Shown: positions 6,910 through 15,586 of the stretch, one piece after another | How the letters are laid out: every line of letters begins with the position of its first letter | Position numbering within the stretch: the first letter of the stretch is position 1 | DNA from: DAOTXK01 sp034435395 | GTDB taxonomy: Bacteria > Chloroflexota > Anaerolineae > Aggregatilineales > Ch27 | Reading direction: 5' to 3' | Length of the DNA stretch: 20,861 nucleotides | Assembly: GCA_034435395.1 (NCBI GenBank) | Contig: DAOTXK010000377.1 | Coordinates: 1 to 20,861, forward strand | Position numbers and translations under genes: made by a program | Notes under the pieces: model-generated | What the model saw: the letters and a program-made list of their open reading frames with translations, nothing else | Database searches by the model: none | Told to the model about the DNA's origin: nothing

Positions 6910-8208
6910 TTGAAGACCATACCCCTGCTCGCTTCCCTGCTGCTCATCGCCGCCTTCGTCCCCCTGACCCCGACCGCCGCCCAGGAAGGGGCGATGACGC
7001 CCGCCGAGGTCTGCGCGGCGGCCACGCCGGCGGAAACCCCCGCACAACGGACCTTCGACGCGGCGGAGGACGTGTTGCAAGACGGCGTCGATTACCGGGC
7101 GGTGCTGTGCACGTCCGCCGGGCCGATCACCGTCGACCTGTTCGAGGAGGAGACGCCGATCACCGTCAACAACTTCGTCTTCCTGGCGCGATCCGGCTAC
7201 TACAACAACACCAACTTCCACCGCGTCATCCTGGACTTCATGGCCCAGGGCGGCGACCCGACCAACACCGGCGGGGGCGGCCCCGGTTACCAGTTCCCCG
7301 ACGAGATCGTGGAGGGGCTGGTCTTCGACCGGCCCGGCCGGCTGGCCATGGCCAACGCCGGCCCGGACACCAATGGGAGCCAGTTTTTTATCACCACCGT
7401 CCCCACCGAACGGCTGAACGGCGAGCATACCATCTTTGGGGAAGTGCTGGCCGGGCAGGACAGCGTCCGCGCCATCCGCCTCCGCGACCCGGAGCGGGCG
7501 TTCGAGCCCGGCACGCTGCTGGAAACGGTGGTGATCATCGACGATCCCGATGGCCTGGCCGTTGTCGAGGAAACGCCAGCCCCGGCCACGGCGGAGGAAG
7601 TCGCCGCCGCTTTTGCGGCGCTGCCCGACCGGCTGCCCATCATCCTGGACCGCTTCGGCCTGCCCTTCCAGCTGACCCTCTCCGACGTTTTTAGCCTGGT
7701 GGAAGACCCGGAGGTGAGCGGGTTCTTTGAGACCGAGGCGATGCTGGCCGGTGTCCCGGCGGCCATCCAGGCCGACCTGGGGGCCTACTTCGCCGATCAC
7801 GGTCATCAGTACACCGCCGCGGCGGTGCTGCGCAACGAAGCCTGTGACCTGGCCGCCTTCCCGGTGTACATGCTCAACTACGGGCTGGACGCCTACGCCT
7901 CCGCCGGGGACGCCGCCGCCGCGCTGGACGATCCCCGTCTGGGGGAGATGCAGGCCGCGCTCGGCTTTGAGGCGGTCGAGACGACGCTGGGCTTCCCGGT
8001 GTTCGTGGGGGCAATCAGCGCCTGCGGGGTGGACGATCTGGTTTACGCGCGGGGGTTCCAGCAGCGTGGGCGGTTCGTGGCGATGATGGAGATCATCATC
8101 ACCCCCGATAACGCGGACATCGCCCCGGCGCTGCTGGCCGTGTTCACCCGCCCGTTGTACGAGGACGCCCTGTTCGCCATCCTCCGCCCGGAGACGGTCG
8201 GCGAATAG
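6910..8208 (+). CDS. Exported cyclophilin-type peptidyl-prolyl cis-trans isomerase with C-terminal extension
   Basis: 432 residues from a TTG at 6910, chosen because AGGAG ends 7 bases before it and it places a clean signal peptide (KT, hydrophobic core, PTAAQ cleavage region) at the N-terminus; the ATG at 6880 would bury this. The cyclophilin domain (about residues 55-215) has FHRVILDFMAQGGDPT, GRLAMANAGPDTNGSQFFIT and NGEHTIFGEV, so the catalytic Arg and the QGGD and SQFFI motifs are intact; the Trp of the cyclosporin pocket is replaced (LNGEH context). It should catalyse prolyl isomerisation outside the cytoplasm. The remaining 200 or so residues are not assigned to a family. The gene diverges from the subtilase. 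Confidence 0.92.
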   Translation: MKTIPLLASLLLIAAFVPLTPTAAQEGAMTPAEVCAAATPAETPAQRTFDAAEDVLQDGVDYRAVLCTSAGPITVDLFEEETPITVNNFVFLARSGYYNNTNFHRVILDFMAQGGDPTNTGGGGPGYQFPDEIVEGLVFDRPGRLAMANAGPDTNGSQFFITTVPTERLNGEHTIFGEVLAGQDSVRAIRLRDPERAFEPGTLLETVVIIDDPDGLAVVEETPAPATAEEVAAAFAALPDRLPIILDRFGLPFQLTLSDVFSLVEDPEVSGFFETEAMLAGVPAAIQADLGAYFADHGHQYTAAAVLRNEACDLAAFPVYMLNYGLDAYASAGDAAAALDDPRLGEMQAALGFEAVETTLGFPVFVGAISACGVDDLVYARGFQQRGRFVAMMEIIITPDNADIAPALLAVFTRPLYEDALFAILRPETVGE

Positions 8209-8376
8209 GCTGGCCGGCGTCCGGGTCCGGGTCGCTGAGGGCCAGGGTGAGCGTGGCTGACAACTCCCCCGTCTATGCCTCGCCTGGGAGTCGGGTATGA
8301 TCCGCTCGATTGGGTCCGGGTGTCCAGCGGCCGGCGGCTTACTGGACTTCCCAACAATTTCCATGGGGAACCGGCG

Positions 8377-9354
8377 ATGAGGGAAAAAACGATGCGCGCG
8401 CAGCCCCATTCCATGCGCCGTTACCCATCGGCCATGGCGCTGCTGATGCTGGGCATCGCCGCCGCCTGGGGTTTCACCCGCTATCAGCGCGACAAACACA
8501 CAGCGCTGGCCCACCTCCGGTCAGGAAGCCAACTGCTCGCCACCCAATACGGTCTGGTTGAATATGCTACTGCCGGTAAAGGGCCGCCCGTCCTCGTCAT
8601 CCACGGCGCGGGCGGCGGTTACGATCAGGGATTGCTGCTTCATCAACTGCTGAACACCGAAAACTATGCCGTAATCTCGATTTCACGCCCCGGCTATCGG
8701 CGTACCCCGCTGGAAACGGGCAAAACATTCGCGGCACAAGCGGATTTATATGCGGCTGTTCTGGACGATCTTAACATCCCGCGCGTTATCGTCATCGCCA
8801 TATCCGCCGGGGGGATGCCAGCACTCCAGTTCGCCCAACGCTACCCTGATCGCTGCCAGGCGCTGATTTTACTTTCCGCCGCCGGGCCAGTAACGCAGAC
8901 GATCCATGCCGCCGCGTGGCTGTTGCCCTTGTTTCGGACGATGTTATCAGCCGATTGGCTGGTGTGGCTGCTTAAGCAGTTAAACTTGCTCGCCGGGTGC
9001 GCGATGATGGGGACGGTTGCCCCCGAAGTACGGGCAGACAGGCGCAAGATGAAGCTGCTGAACGGCATTTTGGACGGTTTTTTTCCCAGCTCTGATTGGC
9101 GTGACGGCACGCTCAATGATATTAAGCAGTTGCCCCACAGTGGGATCGTGTTGGAGCAAATCCACCCGCTGACGCTCGTCATTCATGGCACCCACGATCG
9201 CCACCTTCCCGTTGCCGCCGCCCAATTGCACGCGGCGCGCATCCCCAACGCGGAGCTGAAGTTACTGGAGAACGCGACACATTTCGCCTTTGCGACGCAC
9301 CGCGATGAAGTGGCATCTGCCATTGACGCCTTTATCCGAAATGTCCTGCGGTGA
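8377..9354 (+). CDS. Membrane-anchored alpha/beta hydrolase
   Basis: 325 residues from the ATG at 8377; an ATG at 8392 with AGGGA before it is an equally possible start. An N-terminal hydrophobic segment (about 19-33) after basic residues suggests a signal anchor. The hydrolase fold is complete: oxyanion loop HGAGGGYD (76-83), nucleophile elbow AISAGG (Ser143), acid Asp274 in GTHDRHLP and His302 in NATHFAF. The elbow starts with Ala instead of Gly, which is tolerated in the superfamily. The substrate is unknown. By eye the gene is less GC-rich than its neighbours, which could mean recent transfer. Confidence 0.88.
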   Translation: MREKTMRAQPHSMRRYPSAMALLMLGIAAAWGFTRYQRDKHTALAHLRSGSQLLATQYGLVEYATAGKGPPVLVIHGAGGGYDQGLLLHQLLNTENYAVISISRPGYRRTPLETGKTFAAQADLYAAVLDDLNIPRVIVIAISAGGMPALQFAQRYPDRCQALILLSAAGPVTQTIHAAAWLLPLFRTMLSADWLVWLLKQLNLLAGCAMMGTVAPEVRADRRKMKLLNGILDGFFPSSDWRDGTLNDIKQLPHSGIVLEQIHPLTLVIHGTHDRHLPVAAAQLHAARIPNAELKLLENATHFAFATHRDEVASAIDAFIRNVLR

Positions 9355-9607
9355 AATCCTGGACAGATTCAGGCACGAAAATAAAAGGGGAATCGCACTG
9401 GTCCACCATAGACGCTGCCGCGAACTCAGCGGACGCGAGATACCCCGCGAAGTGCGACGGTGCCCGGTCGCGTACCGACCTCCAACCAGCAGGCGAGTGG
9501 TGGCAGCGCGGCTTCCGCCGCCTGTCCTCGGCGCAGGCGACAGACTCTTCCTGCCAGATTTGCAGTTCGCGGACGCCTGTACCCAGTTTGGGGGTCTACC
9601 CAACAAA
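9355..9607. other. Intergenic stretch without a recognised gene
   Basis: Between the hydrolase stop and the terminator of the next minus-strand unit. Several reading frames cross it on both strands, but none has family-like sequence or a ribosome site. It holds small GC-rich inverted repeats, for example CGCCTG/CAGGCG around 9511-9531. I see no tRNA or known structured RNA. Confidence 0.4.
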
Positions 9608-9634
9608 CGCCGGACCCGATCACCGAGTCCGGCG
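9608..9634 (-). terminator. Intrinsic terminator after the two-anchor protein pair
   Basis: An 11-bp stem CGCCGGACCCG/CGAGTCCGGCG (one G-T pair) closes a 5-base loop and is followed on the minus strand by TTTGTT. It ends 24 bp beyond the stop of the downstream paralog and is nearly identical to the hairpin at 13638-13665. Confidence 0.75.
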
Positions 9635-9658
9635 CTCAACGTCGCCCTTCCGTCCCGC

Positions 9659-10516
9659 TCACGCCCCCGGCGGCGGGCCGAACAACATCCGCCAGCCGCG
9701 GGTGAAGTCGTCCAGGAAGGGGACGACGTAATAGATGGCCATCAGCACGCCGATGATCACCAGCGCCGCCGCAATGGCCACGCCCCACCGCACCAGCACG
9801 TCCTGCACGCCGCCATAGAGCGCCCGTGCCTGGCCCCACGCCTCATTCAGTGTGTCCGGCAGCGCCCGCAGCGAATCCCCCAGGTCGCGGAGGCGGGCGA
9901 AAGCCGCGTCGAACTCACCGAAGAGGTCCCCGAAGCCGGAAAACAGCCCGCCCAGCCCGTCGCGGATCGCCCCAAACACGTCCGGCATTGGGATGCGGAT
10001 GGTGGGGATATTCGGGAAGCGGACGCGGAAATCGCTGAAACTGAAGTCCACATCGGAGGGATAGGGGATGGTCACCACCCGCGTCACCCAGCGACCCGCC
10101 TCGCACAGCCAGTCGATCCAGTCCGGGCAGTCATCAGGGATCCAATCGCTGATGGTGGCCGTGAGGTCGCTCCAGGTCACGTCCACCCCGGTGGGGATGG
10201 GGATGTCGAAGTCGGGGATGTCGATGCGGGGGAAGGTGAGGTTGTCCGGGAGGTCCGGCAGAAAATCCGGCACGTGGAAGCGGCGCAGGTTGTCGAGCAG
10301 CGCCGTGATATCGGCCCTCACCGTCTCAAACTGCTGTTTGGCCGTCTCCACGGCTGCCCGCGCCGTCTCCACCTGGGCGTGGATCTCGGCGACCGGCCCC
10401 ACCAGCGCGGCCCGCAAATCGCCGATCATGTCCCCCAGGCCCCACACCAGCACCAGCACCATCAACACCGGGGCCAGCGCGCGAACGATCAATAACAATC
10501 CCAACAGTCGTCGCAT
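9659..10516 (-). CDS. Two-anchor membrane protein, downstream tandem paralog (unknown family)
   Basis: 285 residues from the ATG at 10516. I do not recognise the family. Order of parts: MRRLLGLLL followed by a transmembrane segment (to about 27); GDLRAALVGP; a helical, probably coiled-coil stretch rich in Ala/Glu/Val (about 40-75); a Pro/Asp/Ile-rich stretch with PDFLPDLPDN and alternating IP/DIP steps; a Cys-containing region (DDCPDW, WLCEAG); PYPSDV; an amphipathic Gly/Phe/Leu stretch; then a second transmembrane segment (about 245-268) and a basic tail TRGWRMLFG. Positive charges at both ends predict both termini inside and about 200 residues outside. It shares start, PDN block, PYP.DV and tail with the preceding gene, from which it is separated by 4 bp, so the two are co-transcribed. 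Confidence 0.85.
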   Translation of the reverse strand: MRRLLGLLLIVRALAPVLMVLVLVWGLGDMIGDLRAALVGPVAEIHAQVETARAAVETAKQQFETVRADITALLDNLRRFHVPDFLPDLPDNLTFPRIDIPDFDIPIPTGVDVTWSDLTATISDWIPDDCPDWIDWLCEAGRWVTRVVTIPYPSDVDFSFSDFRVRFPNIPTIRIPMPDVFGAIRDGLGGLFSGFGDLFGEFDAAFARLRDLGDSLRALPDTLNEAWGQARALYGGVQDVLVRWGVAIAAALVIIGVLMAIYYVVPFLDDFTRGWRMLFGPPPGA

Positions 10517-10520
10517 GACC

Positions 10521-11303
10521 CTACTCCACTGGCAGGCCGCGCAGCATGCGCCAGCCACGAGTCACGTTGTCGATGAGCGGTACGGCGAAGTAGATCACCG
10601 CCAGCACCGCCAGGGCGACGAACACCACCAGCAGCGTCTGCCCCCACTGGGTGAGGACCTGGCTCACGTCGCTCACCATCGTCCGGCCCGCCTCCACGAT
10701 GGCGGTGAAGGCCTCCGGCACCACCTGAAGGGACTCGCTCAGACTGTTGATCCCGGCGAACAGCGGCTGGAAGACGGCGAAGATATCGGTGATCGGGGAG
10801 AAGGCCTCCCGCAGCAGGTCATCCAGCTGGCCCAGACCGGGCAGCGGCAGGTTGAAGGAAGGGATATCCGGGATATCCAACCGGAAGTTGAAGGTGCTCA
10901 TGCTGACATCGCACGGATAGGGGAGGTCGGCGACACCCACGTCCAGGCTGCACATGGTGAAGCCCAGGGAGGTGACGTCCGGCAGCGGCACGTTGATCGC
11001 CGGGATGGTGAGGCGCGGGATGGAGATGTTATCCGGGATGTCGGGGAGCAGGTCCGGCAGGCTGAAGTTTTGCAGGGCCGCCACCACATCGGAAACCTCA
11101 TCCACGACCGCGTCGATATCGTTCCGCACGGCATCGATTGCCTCCCTGGCCTCGGCGATCCGGGCCTGGAGACTCTCGATTGGCCCCGCCGTAGCCGCCC
11201 GCAGGTCGCCGTACATGATCGCGCCGGCGATCCCGATCACCAGCAGCACCAGAAACGGCGACAGCCCTCTGATCATCAACAGCAAACCCAATAATCGTCG
11301 CAT
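10521..11303 (-). CDS. Two-anchor membrane protein, upstream tandem paralog (unknown family)
   Basis: 260 residues from the ATG at 11303, behind AAAAGGAGC. It begins MRRLLGLLL plus a hydrophobic segment (to about 30), then GDLRAATAGP, an Ala/Glu/Asp/Val coiled-coil-like helix (about 43-78), PDLLPDIPDN with a following run of alternating hydrophobic and proline steps, a Cys pair (TMC, PYPCDV), PSFNLPLPGL, a long amphipathic region, and a C-terminal transmembrane segment (about 223-242) ending TRGWRMLRGLP. Predicted topology is both ends inside. The plan and several exact blocks match the downstream gene, so they arose by duplication. No enzymatic motif is seen; a structural, scaffold or wall-spanning role is only a guess. 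It is divergent from the restriction-modification pair. Confidence 0.85.
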   Translation of the reverse strand: MRRLLGLLLMIRGLSPFLVLLVIGIAGAIMYGDLRAATAGPIESLQARIAEAREAIDAVRNDIDAVVDEVSDVVAALQNFSLPDLLPDIPDNISIPRLTIPAINVPLPDVTSLGFTMCSLDVGVADLPYPCDVSMSTFNFRLDIPDIPSFNLPLPGLGQLDDLLREAFSPITDIFAVFQPLFAGINSLSESLQVVPEAFTAIVEAGRTMVSDVSQVLTQWGQTLLVVFVALAVLAVIYFAVPLIDNVTRGWRMLRGLPVE

Positions 11304-11374
11304 CACAGGCGCTCCTTTTGGAAAAGGCGCATAAACCGCTCGCTTATTCATACAAAAACAACCTGATTTTACAT

Positions 11375-11393
11375 GAACACTGTAACACAGTTC
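11375..11393. promoter_or_regulatory. Imperfect palindrome, possible operator in the divergent intergenic region
   Basis: GAAC-xx-TGT-a-ACA-xx-GTTC: seven of nine base pairs are symmetric around a central A. It lies between the minus-strand membrane-protein pair and the plus-strand methylase promoter. The binding protein is unknown, and no controller-protein gene is visible nearby. Confidence 0.3.
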
Positions 11394-11491
11394 GACGAGG
11401 CACACAACAACGCCCCTATGTCGCGATCGTTTCTCCAGACGGTCTAGCGAGTTGGCATCGCTCCGTTGCCCTAGCAAACGCGCGATTTCTA

Positions 11492-11521
11492 TTGCCTGCC
11501 ATCTACCTATACACATATAAT
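11492..11521 (+). promoter_or_regulatory. Promoter of the restriction-modification genes
   Basis: TTGCCT (11492-11497) and a perfect TATAAT (11516-11521) are 18 bp apart. Transcription would begin near 11528, about 50 bases before the chosen methylase start. This argues against the longer frame that begins at 11318. Confidence 0.65.
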
Positions 11522-11578
11522 AAAACCCACAATTTGATGGATGTCCTCGAAGCTATGCCAGACATTGGAGCGCTTGCA

Positions 11579-12460
11579 ATGGGACAGTACCGAATTGCTT
11601 TTGGTTGGTATGGGGGGAAATACAGTCATCTGGAATGGCTTTTACCCCTTCTTCCACCCGCCCATCACTATTGCGAGCCCTTTGGTGGATCAGCAGCCGT
11701 ATTGATCAATCGACCTCCATCTCCAGTAGAAACCTATAACGACATTGACGGTGAAGTTGTCAATTTCTTTCGTGTACTGCGGGACCACAAAGAAGAGCTG
11801 ATAGAAAGAATTGGCCTGACCCCTTTCTCTCGGGAGGAATTCGAGCTTGCCATCGCCGAGCCGACGGAAGGGCTGACAGACCTCGAAAGAGCGCGGCGAT
11901 TCTTCATCAGAGCTAGACAAGTCAGGACTGGACTTGCTCAAACCGCAAGTTCAGGACGTTGGGCTCACTGTCGCCTAACGAGCCGCGCAGGCATGGCCGG
12001 TGCTGTGTCCAGATGGTTAGGCAGTGTGGAAGGGTTATCCGAGATAACCCAAAGACTTCTTAGAGTGCAGATTGAAAATGCCCCAGCAATCGACGTAATA
12101 AAACGTTACGATAGTGAAAAAACACTGTTTTATTGCGATCCACCTTATCCTCATGACTCGCGAGGCGATAGCAATGCATATGGCTACGAAATGACAGACG
12201 ATGATCATTACAGACTTGCCGAAATGCTGCATTCCGCACAAGGTATGATCGCCATTTCAGGTTACCACAGTCCACTAATGGATGAACTTTACTGGGATTG
12301 GTACTGTACGGAAGCCCCGGTCAAAAAAACGCATACAGTCAAAACGTTGAGACAAGAGGTGTTGTGGACAAATTACAATCCGGCGATTTGTCTGGTGGCA
12401 GGAGGATCCTCAGACAAACAAAGTCAAGAGTCTTCTCCCAAAAATCCGAAGCTGTTCTAG
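11579..12460 (+). CDS. D12-class DNA adenine N6-methyltransferase
   Basis: 293 residues from the ATG at 11579, preceded by GGAG 8 bases upstream and downstream of a good promoter. It shows the D12/Dam-family plan (PF02086): FGWYGGKYSHLEW (residues 8-20), HHYCEPFGGSAAVL, YNDIDGEVVNFF, then FYCDPPY with the catalytic DPPY at 187-190. Such enzymes transfer methyl from S-adenosylmethionine to adenine N6. Next to a nuclease gene 15 bp downstream, it should protect the host from that enzyme. The recognition site cannot be told from sequence. By eye the DNA of this gene is much less GC-rich than the surrounding genes, consistent with horizontal transfer. Confidence 0.93.
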   Translation: MGQYRIAFGWYGGKYSHLEWLLPLLPPAHHYCEPFGGSAAVLINRPPSPVETYNDIDGEVVNFFRVLRDHKEELIERIGLTPFSREEFELAIAEPTEGLTDLERARRFFIRARQVRTGLAQTASSGRWAHCRLTSRAGMAGAVSRWLGSVEGLSEITQRLLRVQIENAPAIDVIKRYDSEKTLFYCDPPYPHDSRGDSNAYGYEMTDDDHYRLAEMLHSAQGMIAISGYHSPLMDELYWDWYCTEAPVKKTHTVKTLRQEVLWTNYNPAICLVAGGSSDKQSQESSPKNPKLF

Positions 12461-12475
12461 CCGAGCAAAGAATAA

Positions 12476-13615
12476 ATGGTTAGCAATAGAGAACCTGCCG
12501 AGATTCTCGAAGACGCCTATCAACAAGCCAAGAAACGGCGTGATCGAAGCTTCATCACTGATCAGGAAGTAAGATCAAGAATCGCCGCTGTAAGCCGATC
12601 ACGAATCGGAGCAGGCGTTCGGCTGATACTCGCATGCAGCCTAGCCAAAGTGCACGATCCCTTAATTGATATTCGAAAGCCTTACACAGAATTGGAGGGG
12701 AATTCGTATTCCGGGAGGACATACGATGAACAATACGTGACTGAGTTTGTCAATCGGTATGAGTTACCCTGCAATCCCACAACGGCATTTCTAACACCCG
12801 CTTTGCGAACCAAAAATGTGATCCTTGAACCAGGCATTAATCTGGGAGGCAGAGATAAAGGACTTTATCACGATGTAATTCTGCTGCTAAATGACGTTGA
12901 GAACGGTCGCATCAAAGCCGAAGACCTCCTCAAAGAGACAGTTAGAAACTTGTTGGAACTAAAGCGCAAAAGAGCGCAAAGGATTTCATCATTACTCGAT
13001 GAGCTGAAACAGGCAGAAGGTATCACACCCCTTTCTGCTGAAGACATTGTTAACTTGATTGAACAACATTTTAAGTCACCCAGCGCGTCTCGTTTACCAG
13101 TTTTGGTCGTAGCAGCAGCTTACAAGGCAGCTTCGGATAACCTTGGGGAGCGGGCGCTGCCCCTTCAAGCGCACACCGCAGCAGATGAGCGGACAGGTGC
13201 ACTCGGGGATATTGAGATTGCACTGGTTGACGACAATGAAATCGTGACCGCCTATGAAATGAAAATGAAAAAGATCACAAAGGATGATATTGATCGCGCA
13301 TTGCAGAAACTGCGGAACTTCGGCGGGCACATCGACAATTATATCTTTGTTACAACCGATGTCATTGATCTTGACGTAGCCGAGTATGCGAGAAGTTTAT
13401 ACCGCGAGACGGCAGGTATCGAGTTCGTTATTCTGGATTGTATTGGTTTTCTCAGGCATTTTCTGCACCTGTTTCATAGACTACGTTTGGAATTTCTTGA
13501 GTGCTACCAGGAATTGTTACTAGACGAGCCAGAGAGCGCGGTACGACAACCCCTCAAAGAGTCATTTCTGGCTCTACGGCAAGCGGCTGAAAGCAGTTAT
13601 TCCCAAGGCAGTTAG
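12476..13615 (+). CDS. Type II restriction endonuclease, PD-(D/E)XK fold, probably SacI family
   Basis: 379 residues. The C-terminal half has GALGDIEIALVDDNEIV followed by YEMKMKK, giving Asp245, Glu261 and Lys263 as a PD-(D/E)XK-type metal-binding and catalytic set. The N-terminal half contains LIDIRKPYTELEG and CNPTTAFLTPALR, which from memory match SacI-family restriction endonucleases (PF09566 type); this family assignment is less certain than the nuclease call. The gene starts 15 bp after the adenine methylase and shares its direction and low GC, so the two form a restriction-modification operon. The start at 12476 has only a weak purine-rich upstream site. A C-terminal tail of about 50 residues follows the conserved core. 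Confidence 0.82.
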   Translation: MVSNREPAEILEDAYQQAKKRRDRSFITDQEVRSRIAAVSRSRIGAGVRLILACSLAKVHDPLIDIRKPYTELEGNSYSGRTYDEQYVTEFVNRYELPCNPTTAFLTPALRTKNVILEPGINLGGRDKGLYHDVILLLNDVENGRIKAEDLLKETVRNLLELKRKRAQRISSLLDELKQAEGITPLSAEDIVNLIEQHFKSPSASRLPVLVVAAAYKAASDNLGERALPLQAHTAADERTGALGDIEIALVDDNEIVTAYEMKMKKITKDDIDRALQKLRNFGGHIDNYIFVTTDVIDLDVAEYARSLYRETAGIEFVILDCIGFLRHFLHLFHRLRLEFLECYQELLLDEPESAVRQPLKESFLALRQAAESSYSQGS

Positions 13616-13637
13616 TCAGCGCCTGCGCTGTACAAAA

Positions 13638-13665
13638 CCGCCGGACCCGATAACGAGTCCGGCGG
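13638..13665 (-). terminator. Intrinsic terminator after the DUF6882-like gene
   Basis: A 12-bp stem CCGCCGGACCCG/CGAGTCCGGCGG (one G-T pair) with a 4-base loop is followed on the minus strand by TTTTGT. It also lies 23 bp after the stop of the plus-strand endonuclease and may weakly stop that transcript too, although there the downstream tail is not T-rich. Confidence 0.8.
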
Positions 13666-13693
13666 TTGCTGTCCCACCAGTCGGTTCCCGCCG

Positions 13694-14353
13694 TCAGCCC
13701 GCCGCGATCTGCGCCACCCGACTGGCCTCGTCCAGCTGCACGCGGACGACCTCCCCCTCCGGCATCTGAATGACGAAGCCGGTAGCCGTCTCCTGCACCG
13801 GCAGGTTCCGCCCCACGCAGTACGACAGCAGCGCCGTCTTGTGGTTGAAGGTGAAGCGGTCGGCCAGTTCCCGAAACGCCTCGGCCAGCTCCGCGCCCCG
13901 CCAGGGGGGCTGTTTGTCCACCATCTTGGCGGTGATCAGCAGGTACTCCGCCCGGTCGCCGACGGAACGCCGGTAGTAACAACTGGCCCGGCTGATGCCC
14001 GCCGCCACCAGCGCCAGGTAATCGCCGGTGAGGTCGTCCAGGGGAAAACTGGCGGCGACCAGCTCCTCAATGTTATACCGCTCGCCGTATTCCCACAGCC
14101 TGTTCACCGTCTCCAGCAGGCTGGGCGGCAGCTCGCTCTCGTTATCCGCCCAGGCCCACAGCCACGTCCGGTCGGCGGTGGACTCTGCGCCAAGCGCCTG
14201 CACCGGGAACACATAGCGGAACTCGAAGGTGATGGTGCCCGCATCCACGTTCAACTGCCCGTCGCGGTCGCCGACCAGCGAGGCCAGCCGATGCTGCTTG
14301 TCCCAGGATGTCAGACAGTGCAGCTCAAAAAGGTGCTGCAACTTCTCGCTCAT
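13694..14353 (-). CDS. DUF6882-like protein
   Basis: 219 residues, start ATG at 14353. The segment TWLWAWADNES with the following Leu/Pro-rich helix and the YYRRSVGDRAEYLLI stretch resemble the DUF6882 family of uncharacterised soluble proteins. No catalytic motif, signal peptide or membrane segment is visible. It is downstream of recA in the same direction with an 82-bp gap, and the terminator after it would serve both genes, so co-transcription is plausible. Whether it has any role in DNA repair is unknown. Confidence 0.75.
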   Translation of the reverse strand: MSEKLQHLFELHCLTSWDKQHRLASLVGDRDGQLNVDAGTITFEFRYVFPVQALGAESTADRTWLWAWADNESELPPSLLETVNRLWEYGERYNIEELVAASFPLDDLTGDYLALVAAGISRASCYYRRSVGDRAEYLLITAKMVDKQPPWRGAELAEAFRELADRFTFNHKTALLSYCVGRNLPVQETATGFVIQMPEGEVVRVQLDEASRVAQIAAG

Positions 14354-14435
14354 CCGCCCCGCATCCTTCCTTCCCCCTCAGTCAGCCCTTCGGCGCGCCG
14401 GGCGGTCCCTCCCAGCCATCCCCACACAGCGGACG

Positions 14436-15488
<1,053 letters not shown>

Positions 15489-15514
15489 TGGTTATCTCCA
15501 TGACAACTGAATTT

Positions 15515-15530
15515 TAGCACATATATTCTA
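15515..15530. promoter_or_regulatory. Palindrome overlapping the recA -10 box, possible SOS operator
   Basis: TAGCACATATATTCTA is symmetric at six of eight positions and covers the TAGAAT -10 box of recA. This is where a LexA-type repressor would sit, but the sequence is not one of the well-known LexA boxes (CTGT-N8-ACAG or GAAC-N4-GTTC). Confidence 0.3.
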
Positions 15531-15553
15531 CTACCGGACGGGCCATGGCGCAA
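15525..15553 (-). promoter_or_regulatory. recA promoter
   Basis: On the minus strand TTGCGC (15548-15553) and TAGAAT (15525-15530) are separated by 17 bp. The -10 box matches the consensus at five of six positions, and the leader to the ATG at 15488 would be about 30 bases. Confidence 0.5.
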
Positions 15554-15586
15554 TGGTCTGAGGCTATTGTACCACCGGACCGCCGG

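Noticed and set aside
6739..8514. Minus-strand open frame of nearly 600 codons continuing the protease upstream
   Set aside because: It runs antisense to the cyclophilin gene, which has clear domains and a signal peptide. High GC keeps antisense frames open, and the ribosome site at 6738 fits the shorter protease.
9355..9607. Possible structured RNA (RNase P or similar) in the gap after the hydrolase
   Set aside because: No conserved core of RNase P, tmRNA, SRP or 6S RNA could be found on either strand.
9290..11294. Long plus-strand frames rich in His, Gln, Gly and Asp
   Set aside because: Antisense to the two-anchor membrane protein genes; composition is that of reversed Ile/Pro/Asp codons.
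11318..11578. N-terminal extension of the adenine methylase
   Set aside because: The extension has no family-like sequence, precedes the best promoter and lacks a ribosome site; the ATG at 11579 starts just before the conserved FxWxGGK motif.
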